Both the position numbers and the translations under genes were made by a program. The notes below the pieces were generated by a model. The model was not told the origin of the DNA, made no database searches, and was given only the letters and a program-made list of their open reading frames with translations. From positions 1 through 64,000 of the forward strand of contig JADLAC010000038.1 of assembly GCA_020848435.1 (NCBI GenBank): 64,000 nucleotides of DNA, written 5' to 3'. This document shows positions 1 to 8,575 of this stretch, piece after piece. This DNA is from Burkholderiales bacterium. Lineage in GTDB: Bacteria > Pseudomonadota > Gammaproteobacteria > Burkholderiales > WYBJ01. How positions within the stretch are numbered: position 1 is the stretch's first letter; every line of letters starts with the position of its first letter.

Positions 1-69
1 AGCCGATAGCGAGACTATCGGCAAGTCGTTCGACACCGCCATGCGCGAAAATCGCCCCGTCCCTTCGGG

Positions 70-167
70 TTGCGCCCACAACGCGCGCATGCGGCGTTGC
101 TCGGCTTGCCAATATTCCCGATATTGGCCTGCACCGAGCGCCTTGCCTGCGCGCGTTGTGGGCACAA
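70..167. repeat. Nested long inverted repeat (REP/MITE-like)
   Basis: Outer arms 70-89 and 148-167 are reverse complements at 19 of 20 positions. Middle arms 99-104 (GCTCGG) and 134-139 (CCGAGC) match perfectly. Inner arms 108-115 (GCCAATAT) and 121-128 (ATATTGGC) match perfectly around a 5-nt loop. The whole 98 nt can fold into one long interrupted hairpin. It has no T-run, so a simple intrinsic terminator is not the best reading. A repetitive intergenic palindrome or small non-autonomous element is an inference. Confidence 0.7.
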
Positions 168-181
168 CGCATCGCGCGAAA

Positions 182-202
182 TCAAGTCCGACAGGCTCCT
201 GG
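182..202 (+). repeat. 21-nt dispersed repeat, copy 1
   Basis: Matches 14643-14663 at 19 of 21 positions; the invariant core is CCGACAGGCTCCT. It sits 15 nt after the long hairpin at 70-167 and may be the edge of the same intergenic element. Confidence 0.5.
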
Positions 203-337
203 GATCCAGCGCGACTGTACCGCTGCCGGCGGATTTATAGAAGCGGCTGCTGCGGCTGTGCGTGGTCCAGGCAACCGGCATTCTCTCATCGGCATCGGCA
301 GCGCATAATCACGCCGGGCACACGCAGGAGATTCCAA

Positions 338-2044
338 GTGAGCACGACCCTGAACGATGGGTACTACGAAGTGGTGTGGCCGCGCAGCCCGCGGCAGATG
401 AAAAAGCAGGCGCTCGCGCCGCGGCTCGAGACGCTCGAGGGCAAGACCATCGCCCAGCTCTGGGACTACCTGTTCCAGGGTGACAAGGTGTTCGATGCAC
501 TGGAAGAGGGGCTCAAGGCGCGTTATCCCGGTGTCCGTTTCATAAGCTGGCGGGAGTTCGGCAATACCCACGGCAAGGAGGAACGCAGCCTGGTGGCGGA
601 CTTGCCGCGGCGCTTGCGCGAGCTGCGCGTCGATGCGGTCATCTCCGGCATGGGATGTTGAGGAAGCTGTACGCCCGCCGTGTTGCGGGCTGCGGCGAAG
701 TGCGAGGAAGCGGGTGTGCCGTCCTCCTCGCTGGTGTGCGAGGGTTTCATGGGTCAGGCGGCCGCGACCACGATCGGCCTGGGCATGAAGCTGCCGCTCG
801 CATTCGTACCGGGGCACACCGGTGCGCAAAGTGCGCAGCAGCTGCGGCGCAACATCCTCGATGTGACCCTGGCACACGTGATCGATAACCTGACCGCGGC
901 GCAGGGCGAAGCCGAAATCGAGCGTGAACCCGGTGCGCGCGACATCGTCTGTTCCGGGGCTTTCGCGGAGATCAACCGCGAGTTCATCGAGCGCGAGTGG
1001 AGCGACGGCTTGCCGATCGTGCCGCCGACGCGTGCTGCTGTCGAGACCTTCCTGCGCCACACCACGCGCGCTGCCGGAGAGGTCCTGGGCGTGATTCTTC
1101 CCGACAGCCGCGCCGCCACCGTATGGAGCGTCGCCGTCAACGGCGTCATGGCCGGGTGCAAGCCGCAGTACATGCCGATCCTGGTCGCGCTGGTGGAAGC
1201 GATGGCGGATCCCGCTTACGGCGTCGAGCACAGCGGCAATACACCGGGCGGCGAGACGCTGATCATCCTCAACGGGCCCATCGTCAAGCGCCTGGGTTTC
1301 AACTACACGCAAGGCGTGCTGCGCGACGGCTTTCAACCGAACACCGCAATCGGGCGCTTTTGGCGGCTGTACTTGCGCAACGTCGCCGGCTTCCTGCCGC
1401 ACAAGAACGACAAGGCGACGTTCGGCAATACCTGGCGGGTCGTGCTGGCCGAGAACGAAGACGTGCTCGGCGCGATCGGCTGGGCGCCGAACAATGTCGA
1501 AATGGGTTTCTCGGCCGCCGACGATACCGTGACCATTGCGCGCTATACGGGCGGCAACCTGATCGCCAACGTGTCGGGCTCGACGCCGCAGGAAATCATG
1601 CCGTATCTCGCCGACTCGCTCCAGCGCCAGATCAACTGGCAGCTCACGTTCACCGTCGGCAGCGCGCCGGGCACCGAACGCCCGCTCGTGCTGTTGTCGC
1701 CGATTCTCGCCGAGATCATCGCCAAGGCAGGCTGGACGAAAGACGATACCAAGCGCTACCTGTTCGAGCACGCGCGCATGCCGGCATGGCAGCTCGAGCG
1801 CCAGTTACGTGACTGGAACTACAAGCCGCTGTGGAACCTCGCCGAGGAGGTGCGCGCCGGCCGCTCGCCGAAAGTATTCGCCGAATCCGAGGATCCGAAC
1901 CGGATGGTGCCCGTGGTCGAGAAAGCCGCCGATATCATGATCGCGGTCACGGGCGACCCGTTACGCACCAACGCCTACGTGTTCGCGCACAACGGCGTGC
2001 TCGGCTATCCGGTCGCCAAACGCATCGGCACAGATCCGATTTGA
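338..2044 (+). CDS. UGSC-family selenoprotein with C-terminal fusion domain; in-frame TGA read as selenocysteine
   Basis: The GTG start at 338 follows a GGAG ribosome site (327-330). Codons run unbroken to TAG-free position 658, then TGA 659-661, then in the same frame to the stop at 2042-2044, giving 568 residues if TGA is decoded. Around the TGA the protein reads M-G-C107-U108-G-S-C111-T-P, exactly the motif that names the UGSC (seleno)protein family, seen in selenoprotein surveys with Cys or Sec. The flanks also fit: a predicted helix before, and after it a C-E-G-F-M-G-Q-A segment and a P-G-H-T segment. A hairpin starts 11 nt after the TGA. From about residue 215 to the end is a second domain opening W-S-D-G-L-P-I-V-P-P, with no function I recognise. 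A redox role for C107/U108/C111 is inferred. The alternative, a nonsense mutation, is unlikely given the exact motif. selA, selB and selC are not in this window. Confidence 0.85.
662..697 (+). promoter_or_regulatory. Candidate bacterial SECIS element
   Basis: Immediately after the in-frame TGA (659-661), bases 673-678 (GCCCGC) pair perfectly with 685-690 (GCGGGC) around the 6-nt loop CGTGTT. The apical loop lies about 18-23 nt from the TGA and has a G in its first two bases. Both features match the known spacing and loop preference of bacterial SECIS elements recognised by SelB. It lies wholly within the coding sequence, as bacterial SECIS elements do. Confidence 0.6.
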
Positions 2045-2090
2045 GCGCGGCCTCCGCTGCTACCGCACTCGGTCAGCGCGGCGTCGCCGC

Positions 2091-2756
2091 CTACGCACGC
2101 CTCCAGCTTCGCACGCCGAGCAGTGCGAGACCGGCCAGCATCAGGAACATCGCCTTGGGCTCGGGAATCGCGACCAGCACCGTTTCTCCCTGGAGCAAGC
2201 GGAAGTCCTGCGTCAGGGCGACGAACGGCGAGGCGGGCGCGTCGGCATAGAAATAGAAACCGAGCAGTCCGAGGTGCGAATAGGTGGCATCGTCGCCAGA
2301 CGGGATCGGCTGGCTGAAATAGGCCGGCGAGCTTTGATTCACCGGGTCGCGCAGGCGCAGGCTCCCCGGCTCCCAGCTCAAGCCGGCGACGATCGCTTGC
2401 TCGCCCGGGGTCAGGATGTCGTGAGCCCAGTAGATCGCGGCTTTCTCATAGCCTGGAAAAAGGGTACCGAAGGCCGGAATGGGCTGCCCGATAACGCCTT
2501 CGAACAGCGTCTTCTGCAAGTCCCAATTGGTTTCGCTGATCAACGCGGCTGCCCAGACCCGATAAAGCTCGTGGCTGCCATCGACCGCGGTGAGGGTGTC
2601 GTTCGCGACGGCGAAGGCGACCACGGCGGTCGGTTCAGTGTTCTTGACCCCGAGGTAGCCCGTATTGGTGCCGGAGTCGTAATACTCCTCGACGACGAAC
2701 GCGGCTTGCGCCGCCCACGACCACAACAGCAACGCGGCCAGTACGATACTTGCCAT
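2091..2756 (-). CDS. PEP-CTERM sorting domain protein
   Basis: A 221-residue exported protein of unknown function. The start at 2756 is preferred over 2783 because GGGGAG stands six bases upstream of it and the protein then opens directly with a signal peptide (MASIVLAALLLWSWAAQA). The C-terminus has the tripartite PEP-CTERM signal: I-P-E-P, a hydrophobic stretch of about 18 residues (AMFLMLAGLALLGV) and a basic R-S-W-R-R-A tail. Such tails are cleaved by exosortase (EpsH) in exopolysaccharide-producing Gram-negatives. The middle (about 20-190) has no motif I recognise. A sigma-54 promoter candidate at 2848-2862 and three repeats further upstream suggest nitrogen-type sigma control, as known for some PEP-CTERM regulons. 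No exosortase lies in the window; prsT (47552) is 45 kb away. Confidence 0.85.
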   Translation of the reverse strand: MASIVLAALLLWSWAAQAAFVVEEYYDSGTNTGYLGVKNTEPTAVVAFAVANDTLTAVDGSHELYRVWAAALISETNWDLQKTLFEGVIGQPIPAFGTLFPGYEKAAIYWAHDILTPGEQAIVAGLSWEPGSLRLRDPVNQSSPAYFSQPIPSGDDATYSHLGLLGFYFYADAPASPFVALTQDFRLLQGETVLVAIPEPKAMFLMLAGLALLGVRSWRRA

Positions 2757-2847
2757 GCGGTTCTCCCCGACGTTGCGCCACACCCAGCCGGCCCGGCGTC
2801 CACCGTCGGTGTCGAGCTAGCCAGTTCCGTTGCCCGGATTGCCGCAA

Positions 2848-2862
2848 GCAAGCACCGTGCCG
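2848..2862 (-). promoter_or_regulatory. Sigma-54 promoter candidate for PEP-CTERM gene
   Basis: On the minus strand the bases read CGGCACGGTGCTTGC. The sigma-54 consensus is TGGCACG-N4-TTGC, so this site matches GGCACG and TTGC exactly with GG-N10-GC spacing and differs only in the first base. The -12 GC lies about 92 nt before the start codon at 2756, leaving a leader of about 80 nt. Confidence 0.65.
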
Positions 2863-2932
2863 TTGCCAGGCACGAGGCGCGCTAGGCCGACAGCGGCGTA
2901 CGGGCCGCCGTGACTGTCAAGAACATCGACAG

Positions 2933-3094
2933 GTTGCAGCAAGAAGGCGGCGGCGCGCCGATAGACAGCGACTCGGCAAGATGTCTGGCCGACGGCCTTC
3001 ATCGGGTTGCCGCATGAAGGCGGCGGCACGCCGTAATTGCCCAGGCAAGCGCGCTCGCGCATCACGCAAATTGCAGCGAGAAGGCGGTGCGCCG
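2933..3094 (-). repeat. Three phased imperfect repeats, possible activator sites
   Basis: Copies lie at 2933-2960, 3006-3033 (25 of 28 identical to the first) and 3070-3094 (three bases shorter), 73 and 64 bp apart, close to whole helical turns. Each ends in a dyad-like core: CGGCGCGCCG (perfect palindrome), CGGCACGCCG and CGGTGCGCCG. They lie roughly 70-245 bp upstream of the sigma-54 candidate, where enhancer-binding activators bind. The activator role is inferred. Confidence 0.5.
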
Positions 3095-3131
3095 ACGGCA
3101 CCGCGCCGCGCCATGTGGCATCCGGCAGGCG

Positions 3132-3953
3132 TTACTCCGTGATCTTCGCCTTCGAGCGCAGATCGGCAACCACCTTTTGCAGCGCCTGTTGGCTCATCAT
3201 CTGCACGAGCTGGTTCTTCGCTTCGTCGAACGACGGCATCTTGAGCGGGCGCTCGTCTTGCAGTTGGATCACGTGCCAGCCGAACTGGGTTTGCACCGGA
3301 GCCTTGGTCGTCTCGCCCTTCTTCAGCTTGGTGAGCGCATCCGCGAACGGCTTGACATAGCGCGCGGGCGGCGCCCAGTTGAGGTCGCCGCCATTGCCCT
3401 TGGAGCCCGTATCGAGGGACTTCTCCGAGGCGACGGCTTCGAACTTCACGCCCTTGGCGATCTGTGACAGCGCATCCTTCGCTTCCTCTTCGGTCTTCAC
3501 CAGGATATGGCGCGCGCGGTACTCCTTGTCGCCTTGCTGTGCCTTGATCCGCTCGTACTCGCTCTTGAGGGCGGTGTCGTTGGGCTGGTTGCGGCGCAGA
3601 TGATCCTGCAAGAAGGCCGCGACCAGCACGCCTTGACGCATCATGTCGAGCTGCACCTGCACGTCGGCATTCTTGTCCAGACCGCGCCTGAGCGACTCTT
3701 GCTGGATGACCTCGCGGTTGATCAGCTCCTGCTTGAGGAAGCTGCGTAGCTCGGGAGAATCCTGTTGCCCTTGGGCGATGCGCTCGCGCACCAGCAGCTC
3801 GAGCTTGGTCTGAGGAATCGCCTTGCCGTTCACCGTGGCCAGCGTGCCGTTGGTGGGGGAGGGGGAGGCGGCCTTGTCCTGTGCCCCGGCCGGGGAGACG
3901 AACATCAGCGTGGCGAGCTGTGCGGCGAGGAGCAGGGTCGAACGCGTATTCAT
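3132..3953 (-). CDS. Periplasmic parvulin-type peptidyl-prolyl isomerase (PpiC/SurA-like)
   Basis: A 273-residue secreted folding helper that isomerises Xaa-Pro bonds. The start at 3953 is preferred over the longer frame because AAGAGG precedes it and the protein then opens with a signal peptide ending P-A-G-A-Q. Residues about 35-125 form the N-terminal helical region typical of PpiC/PrsA-like proteins. The rotamase domain spans about 145-235, with Y-R-A-R-H-I-L-V at its start, G-G-D-L-N-W in the middle and F-G-W-H-V-I at its end. It sits downstream of bolA and yciB on the same strand, a conserved betaproteobacterial order. Function in outer-membrane protein folding is inferred from the family. 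Confidence 0.9.
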   Translation of the reverse strand: MNTRSTLLLAAQLATLMFVSPAGAQDKAASPSPTNGTLATVNGKAIPQTKLELLVRERIAQGQQDSPELRSFLKQELINREVIQQESLRRGLDKNADVQVQLDMMRQGVLVAAFLQDHLRRNQPNDTALKSEYERIKAQQGDKEYRARHILVKTEEEAKDALSQIAKGVKFEAVASEKSLDTGSKGNGGDLNWAPPARYVKPFADALTKLKKGETTKAPVQTQFGWHVIQLQDERPLKMPSFDEAKNQLVQMMSQQALQKVVADLRSKAKITE

Positions 3954-3981
3954 CACAATCCTCTTGCTTTCGATAGAGACA

Positions 3982-4245
3982 TCAAAATTCGCCGGGGGCG
4001 AAGGTTCTGAGCGCAAGCGCGTGAATCTGTCGCCGCATCAACGGTGCCAGCGCCCGATACACCATCCGATGACGCTCCAGCGCCGTCTTGCCCGAGAAAT
4101 GCGCAGATACCACCGTCAGATGGTAGTGGCCGCCGCCCGACTTCGCACCGGGGTGACCGGCATGGCTGGCAGAATCGTCGCTGAGCTCGATCGACTCGGG
4201 CTCGAGAGACGCCAAGCACTGTTCGATCTGTTGGACGGTGGTCAC
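3982..4245 (-). CDS. bolA: BolA-family protein
   Basis: An 87-residue BolA domain protein. BolA proteins pair with monothiol glutaredoxins in iron-sulfur trafficking and can act in stress and morphology control. The family signature is seen in G-K-T-A-L-E-R-H-R-M-V-Y-R-A-L and the C-terminal I-H-A-L-A-L-R-T sequence; a His-rich segment G-G-G-H-Y-H-L precedes it. The GTG start at 4245 gives the usual family length; no strong ribosome site is visible, and the longer open frame upstream runs into yciB. It lies between yciB and the parvulin gene, 28 bp upstream of the latter, probably cotranscribed. Confidence 0.88.
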   Translation of the reverse strand: MTTVQQIEQCLASLEPESIELSDDSASHAGHPGAKSGGGHYHLTVVSAHFSGKTALERHRMVYRALAPLMRRQIHALALRTFAPGEF

Positions 4246-4357
4246 GTCGTAAGGGTTCGCCGAAGCCGCGATCAATGCAGCGCAGTGCCTGTGGGGGCGA
4301 GTCCGCCGGGGCGGGTGGCGATGAGGCGAGCAGTACGAGCGGCGGCGAAAGGGGGCA

Positions 4358-4897
4358 TCACCCGCGGCCCTTGTCCTCGACATACTTCGCCAAGGTGAAG
4401 GCTTGTGCCAATACGAACACGAGCATGAGCCCGGTGCCGCCGAACAGCTTGAAGTCGACCCACGTATCGGTCGGGAAGTTGTAAGCGACATATAGATTGA
4501 GCACGCCCATGACGGCGAAGAAGCCTGCCCAGCTCAAGTTGAGCTTGGACCAGACGCGATCGGGCAGCTCGATCTGTTGCCCCATCATGGCGCGGATGAG
4601 GTTCTTGCCGAAGACGGCCTCGGCCAGCAGCAAGCTCGCACCGAACAGCCAGTAGAGCACCGTCGGCTTCCACTTGATGAAGGTCTCGTCGTGCAATAGC
4701 AAGGTGGCGCCGCCGAATACCACGATGATCGCGAGGCTCAGCCACAGCATCGGCTCCACTTTGCGATGACGCAACCACACCCAGGCGATCTGGACGAAGG
4801 TGGCGGCGATGGCGACCGCCGTGGCGATGTAGATATCGGCGGTCTTGTACGCGGCGAAGAACAGTAATACGGGGAAGATATCGAACAGAAACTTCAT
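4358..4897 (-). CDS. yciB: Inner-membrane septation protein YciB (IspZ family)
   Basis: A 179-residue polytopic membrane protein with about five or six hydrophobic helices. It opens with the family-typical [14 protein letters not shown] and contains the conserved W-K-P-T-V-L-Y-W and L-N-L-Y-V-A segments. YciB affects cell envelope integrity and septation in enterobacteria; its biochemical role is not settled. It starts about 110 bp upstream of bolA, with which it is commonly linked in betaproteobacteria. Confidence 0.93.
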   Translation of the reverse strand: MKFLFDIFPVLLFFAAYKTADIYIATAVAIAATFVQIAWVWLRHRKVEPMLWLSLAIIVVFGGATLLLHDETFIKWKPTVLYWLFGASLLLAEAVFGKNLIRAMMGQQIELPDRVWSKLNLSWAGFFAVMGVLNLYVAYNFPTDTWVDFKLFGGTGLMLVFVLAQAFTLAKYVEDKGRG

Positions 4898-4972
4898 GGC
4901 GCGGCATTATGACGGCTCACCCCGGGGAACACAACCGAGCTTGCAGGGCGAGTCCCCCGGTGCAGCTTCGCA

Positions 4973-5371
4973 TCAGGCGCCAGCGTCGAAGGTGAGCGCG
5001 GCGGAATTGATGCAGTAGCGCAGCCCGGTCGGCGCAGGGCCGTCGTCGAAAACATGGCCGAGATGCGCGTCACAGCTCGCACACAGCACTTCGGTACGAC
5101 GCATGAGATGACTGAAGTCTTCCTCGGTGCGCACGGCAGCCGGATCGATCGGTTGCCAGTAGCTCGGCCAGCCGCTGCCCGAGTCGAACTTCTCGTCGGC
5201 GCTGAAGAGCGCGGCGCCACAGCACACACAGCGGTAGCGACCCTTGGCGTGGTTGTTCCAGTGCTCACCCGTGAATGCACGCTCGGTACCCTTATTGCGC
5301 GTCACCGCGTACTGCTCGGGGGTGAGCTGTGCCTTCCACTCGGCATCCGATTTCCTGACCTTGGCGTTCAT
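4973..5371 (-). CDS. msrB: Peptide methionine-R-sulfoxide reductase MsrB
   Basis: A 132-residue enzyme that reduces methionine-R-sulfoxide in damaged proteins. Two zinc-binding C-x-x-C pairs are visible (C-V-C-C around 47-50 and C-A-S-C around 96-99), the substrate pocket motif G-S-G-W-P-S-Y-W near 66, and the catalytic Cys in R-Y-C-I-N-S near 119. The start at 5371 follows GAGAGGG; the longer frame upstream lacks homology. Here the catalytic residue is Cys, not selenocysteine. It lies 75 bp upstream of yciB on the same strand. Confidence 0.95.
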   Translation of the reverse strand: MNAKVRKSDAEWKAQLTPEQYAVTRNKGTERAFTGEHWNNHAKGRYRCVCCGAALFSADEKFDSGSGWPSYWQPIDPAAVRTEEDFSHLMRRTEVLCASCDAHLGHVFDDGPAPTGLRYCINSAALTFDAGA

Positions 5372-5700
5372 GCAGCCCTCTCGACGGCGTGTTGGGCAAC
5401 GGGGTCGATACCCGGCAGAGCGCGCGGGCGCGGCATGTTGACAGACCGGGGCGGCGCAAACAAGTTCGCCTCGATCCTCGCGGCGCGGCAAGGAAAGCCC
5501 TCCGCGGCGGTGGCGGGGGCGTCCGTCACCGTGGACTCTACGAGTCGCCCCAGCTCGGTAAAGGAAGCCCCCCTCTGCCTACAGTGACTACCACCGACGT
5601 CTTCGCGTGCTCGCGCTCGGACGCTGCCCAGTCGCGGCAGCCGCGGCTTGCGCCAGCGGCGCCGCGGAACGGAGCGCTGGTTCTGCCGCGGACGGTCCCG
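5372..5700. other. 329-bp intergenic region, no gene seen
   Basis: It lies between the end of acnA and the start of msrB, both on the minus strand. I see no plausible start with a family match on either strand and no clear hairpin followed by T residues. The msrB promoter is presumably here. Confidence 0.5.
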
Positions 5701-8388
5701 CTACGCCGCGATCAGCTCCCGCAGCACATAGGGCAGGATGCCGCCGTGCAGGTAGTAATCGACTTCGATCGGGGTGTCGATTCGCAGCGTGAGCGGAACC
5801 TGCCGGCTGGCGCCGTCCTTGCGCCGGATCGTCATGGTCACATCCTGGCGCGGCGTGATGCCTTGCTCCAGCCCGGTGAAATCGAACACTTCCGAGCCGT
5901 CGAGGCCGAGCGACTGCGCGCTGGTGCCGGCCTTGAACTCGAGCGGCAGCACACCCATGAACACCAGGTTGGCGCGGTGGATGCGCTCGAAGCTGCGCAC
6001 GACCACGACCTTGACGCCGAGAAGCTGCGGCCCCTTCGCAGCCCAGTCGCGCGACGACCCCTGGCCGTATTCTTCTCCGCCGAACACCACCGTGGGCACG
6101 CCGTCCTTCTTGTAGCGCATCGCCGCTTCGTAGATGCTGGTCTGCTCGCCCGAGGGAGCGTACACCGTGACCCCGCCCTCGGTGCCGGGCACCATGAGGT
6201 TCTTGATGCGCACGTTGGCGAAGGTGCCGCGCATCATCACTTCATGGTTGCCCCGGCGTGCGCCGTAGGTGTTGAAGTTTTCGATCCCGACGCTCTGCGA
6301 TTGCAGGTAGCGTCCCGCCGGCGCGCTCGGCCGGATGCCGCCCGCGGGACTGATGTGGTCGGTGGTGATCGAGTCGCCGAACATCGCGAGCATGCGCGCG
6401 TTCTTGATGTCGGCGGCCTTGCCCGGCTCCATGGTGAAGCCATCGAAGTAGGGCGGATGGCGCACGTAGGTCGAGCTCGGATCCCATTGGAAGGTCGCGC
6501 CGCTGGAGGTCGGGACTTCGTCCCACATCGGGTTGCCTTCCTTGAAAGCCGAGAATACCTTCTTGAACATCTCCGGATCGGTCGCGTACTTCATCACCGC
6601 GGCCACTTCGGCGGTGGAGGGCCAGATGTCCTTCAAGTACACGGGCTTCCCGTCCTTGCCCTTGCCGATCGGATCCTTGGAGATGTCGATGTCGACCGTG
6701 CCGGCGAGCGCGAAGGCGACGACCAGCGGCGGGCTGGCGAGGAAATTGGCGCGTATGGCCTGGTGGATGCGCGCTTCGAAATTGCGGTTGCCGGAGAGCA
6801 CGGCGGCGCCCACGATGTCGTTCTTGGTCACGGCCTCCTCGATCGCCGGATCGAGAGGACCGCTGTTGCCGATGCAGGTGGTGCAGCCGAAGGCGACCAC
6901 GTTGAACCCGATCTGATCGAGGTAGGTCTGCAAGCCGGCGTTGTCGAGATACCTCTCCACCGCACGCGAGCCCGGTCCCAAGGAGGTCTTGACGCGCGGA
7001 TGCGGCTTCAAGCCTTTCTCGACCGCTTTCTTCGCCAGCAAGCCGGCAGCGAGCAACACGCCTGGGTTCGAGGTGTTGGTGCACGAGGTGATGGCGGCGA
7101 TCAGAACATCGCCATGACCGATATCGATCCCCGGCAAGTTGGTTTCGAAGCGCTCGCTCAGCGCGGCGGCCGACTTGCCGTAGCCGCCCTCGGCCATCGG
7201 CTTGCCCATGAGCTCCGCCAGCTTGCCCTTCAGCGCGGGCAGATCCAGCCGGTCGTGCGGGCGCCGGGGACCGGACACTGCCGGCACTACAGTGCTCAGA
7301 TCCAGCTCGATCAGCTCGCTGTAGTCGATGTCGCCGGGCTTCGGCATGCCGAACATGTTCTGCGCCTGGTAGTACGCCTTGGCGATCTCGGCGGCATCGG
7401 CGCGCCCGGTGATGCGCAGGTATTCGCAGGTGGTCTCGTCGATCGGGAAGAAGCCGCAGGTCGCGCCGTACTCGGGGGCCATGTTGCCGATGGTCGCGCG
7501 ATCCGGCAGCGCCAGCGATGACGCGCCCGCGCCGAAGAACTCGACGAACTTGGACACCACCTTCTTCTCGCGCAAGAGCTGCACGATCCGCAGCACCAGG
7601 TCCGTGGCGGTGACGCCGTCCTGAAGCTTGCCCTTGAGGTGCACCCCGACCACGTCGGGCTGCAGGAAGTACATCGGCTGACCCAGCATAGCGGCCTCGG
7701 CTTCGATGCCGCCCACACCCCATCCGAGCACACCCAGACCGTTCACCATGGTGGTGTGCGAATCGATTCCGACCAGGGTGTCGGGATAGAACATGCCGTC
7801 CTTCTGCCACACGACCTGCGAGACGTACTCCAGGTTGACCTGGTGGCAGATGCCGTTTCCGGGCGGCACGGTGTGGAAGGTCTTGAACGCTTGCGCGCTC
7901 CACTTGAGAAACTGATAGCGCTCGCGATTGCGCTTGAACTCGATCTCCATGTTCTTCGTCAGCGCATCGGGCGAGCCGTAGTTGTCGACCTGCACCGAGT
8001 GATCGATGATGAGGTGTCCCGGACACAGTGGCTCGATGATCTCGGGGTTCTTGCCCATCTTCTTTGCTGCTTCGCGCATCGCGGCGAAGTCGACCACCAG
8101 CGGCACGCCGGTCATGTCCTGGAGCAGCACGCGCGCGACCACCAGCGGCACTTCGGAGGTGCGCGCACCTTTCGGCGTCCAGGAAGCAAGATCGCGGATG
8201 TGGGCTTCGGTGATCTTCCTGTCGTCGCAGTTACGCAGCGCCGACTCGAGCACGATGCGCAGAGACACCGGCAGGCGCGAGATCCTGCCCACGCCGGCAC
8301 GCTCTAGCGCGGGCAACGAATGATACTTGCCGCGCTTGCCGGCGCCGTAGTTGAATTCCTGCTCGGTGTTGAAAAGGTTGAGGCTCAT
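5701..8388 (-). CDS. acnA: Aconitate hydratase A
   Basis: An 895-residue [4Fe-4S] enzyme of the AcnA/IRP1 type that interconverts citrate and isocitrate in the TCA cycle. Cluster cysteines are visible in I-T-S-C-T-N-T-S near 435 and F-G-C-T-T-C-I-G near 500. The start at 8388 follows AGGAGC, and the length matches family members. The C-terminal swivel domain carries [10 protein letters not shown] near 775. A promoter candidate lies at 8536-8564. Under oxidative stress or iron lack, AcnA-type proteins can also bind RNA; whether this one does is unknown. Confidence 0.98.
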   Translation of the reverse strand: MSLNLFNTEQEFNYGAGKRGKYHSLPALERAGVGRISRLPVSLRIVLESALRNCDDRKITEAHIRDLASWTPKGARTSEVPLVVARVLLQDMTGVPLVVDFAAMREAAKKMGKNPEIIEPLCPGHLIIDHSVQVDNYGSPDALTKNMEIEFKRNRERYQFLKWSAQAFKTFHTVPPGNGICHQVNLEYVSQVVWQKDGMFYPDTLVGIDSHTTMVNGLGVLGWGVGGIEAEAAMLGQPMYFLQPDVVGVHLKGKLQDGVTATDLVLRIVQLLREKKVVSKFVEFFGAGASSLALPDRATIGNMAPEYGATCGFFPIDETTCEYLRITGRADAAEIAKAYYQAQNMFGMPKPGDIDYSELIELDLSTVVPAVSGPRRPHDRLDLPALKGKLAELMGKPMAEGGYGKSAAALSERFETNLPGIDIGHGDVLIAAITSCTNTSNPGVLLAAGLLAKKAVEKGLKPHPRVKTSLGPGSRAVERYLDNAGLQTYLDQIGFNVVAFGCTTCIGNSGPLDPAIEEAVTKNDIVGAAVLSGNRNFEARIHQAIRANFLASPPLVVAFALAGTVDIDISKDPIGKGKDGKPVYLKDIWPSTAEVAAVMKYATDPEMFKKVFSAFKEGNPMWDEVPTSSGATFQWDPSSTYVRHPPYFDGFTMEPGKAADIKNARMLAMFGDSITTDHISPAGGIRPSAPAGRYLQSQSVGIENFNTYGARRGNHEVMMRGTFANVRIKNLMVPGTEGGVTVYAPSGEQTSIYEAAMRYKKDGVPTVVFGGEEYGQGSSRDWAAKGPQLLGVKVVVVRSFERIHRANLVFMGVLPLEFKAGTSAQSLGLDGSEVFDFTGLEQGITPRQDVTMTIRRKDGASRQVPLTLRIDTPIEVDYYLHGGILPYVLRELIAA

Positions 8389-8535
8389 CGGGATGCTCCT
8401 GTCTACGGTCGTTGCGCCGGCCGCGCGCGAGGCAAGCTGAATCGTTCATCGAGGTCGCGGCGCCGGTTCGCCCCACGAAACCTTCGGGAACGCGGTCGCC
8501 ACGACGTTCTTGTTGGGCGAGTGCGAAACCTAAGA

Positions 8536-8564
8536 AGTATAACAAACGCCCTTTCACGTATGAA
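8536..8564 (-). promoter_or_regulatory. Possible sigma-70 promoter of acnA
   Basis: On the minus strand TTCATA (-35, 4 of 6) is followed after exactly 17 bp by TATACT (-10, 5 of 6). The element lies between the end of the MFS gene and acnA, about 150 bp before the acnA start codon. Confidence 0.4.
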
Positions 8565-8575
8565 GGCGCGCGCGC

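Larger units (their letters stand above)
1..337. other. Intergenic region with nested inverted repeats
   Basis: No convincing gene lies here. Seen in the sequence: a perfect 8-bp stem with a 5-nt loop at 2-22; a large nested hairpin at 70-167 (own entry); and at 182-202 a 21-nt motif that recurs with two mismatches at 14643-14663. Near-direct repeats of GCGCGAAA(A)ATC flank the hairpin at about 45-55 and 173-182. The composition and nesting suggest an intergenic repeat element of the REP/MITE kind rather than a gene. The first gene starts at 338. Confidence 0.6.
2757..3131. other. 375-bp upstream region of the PEP-CTERM gene
   Basis: It holds no gene. It contains a sigma-54-type element (2848-2862) and three imperfect direct repeats (2933-2960, 3006-3033, 3070-3094), all upstream of the PEP-CTERM gene that reads leftward from 2756. 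The parvulin gene ends at 3132. Confidence 0.7.

Noticed and set aside
1-22. 8-bp hairpin at the window edge as a terminator
   Set aside because: The stem is perfect but no T-run follows and the upstream gene is outside the window, so its role cannot be judged.
659-661. TGA as an ordinary stop splitting the first gene into two, or as a frameshift/pseudogene
   Set aside because: Both halves are in the same frame, the junction reads exactly C-U-G-S-C, and a hairpin suited to SelB lies at the right distance. Selenocysteine is the simpler reading.
182-1771. Long open frame on the minus strand opposite the UGSC gene, and many like it opposite other genes
   Set aside because: In this GC-rich DNA, antisense frames stay open by codon bias. 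The translated products are Arg/His/Asp-rich, show no family motif and lack ribosome sites.
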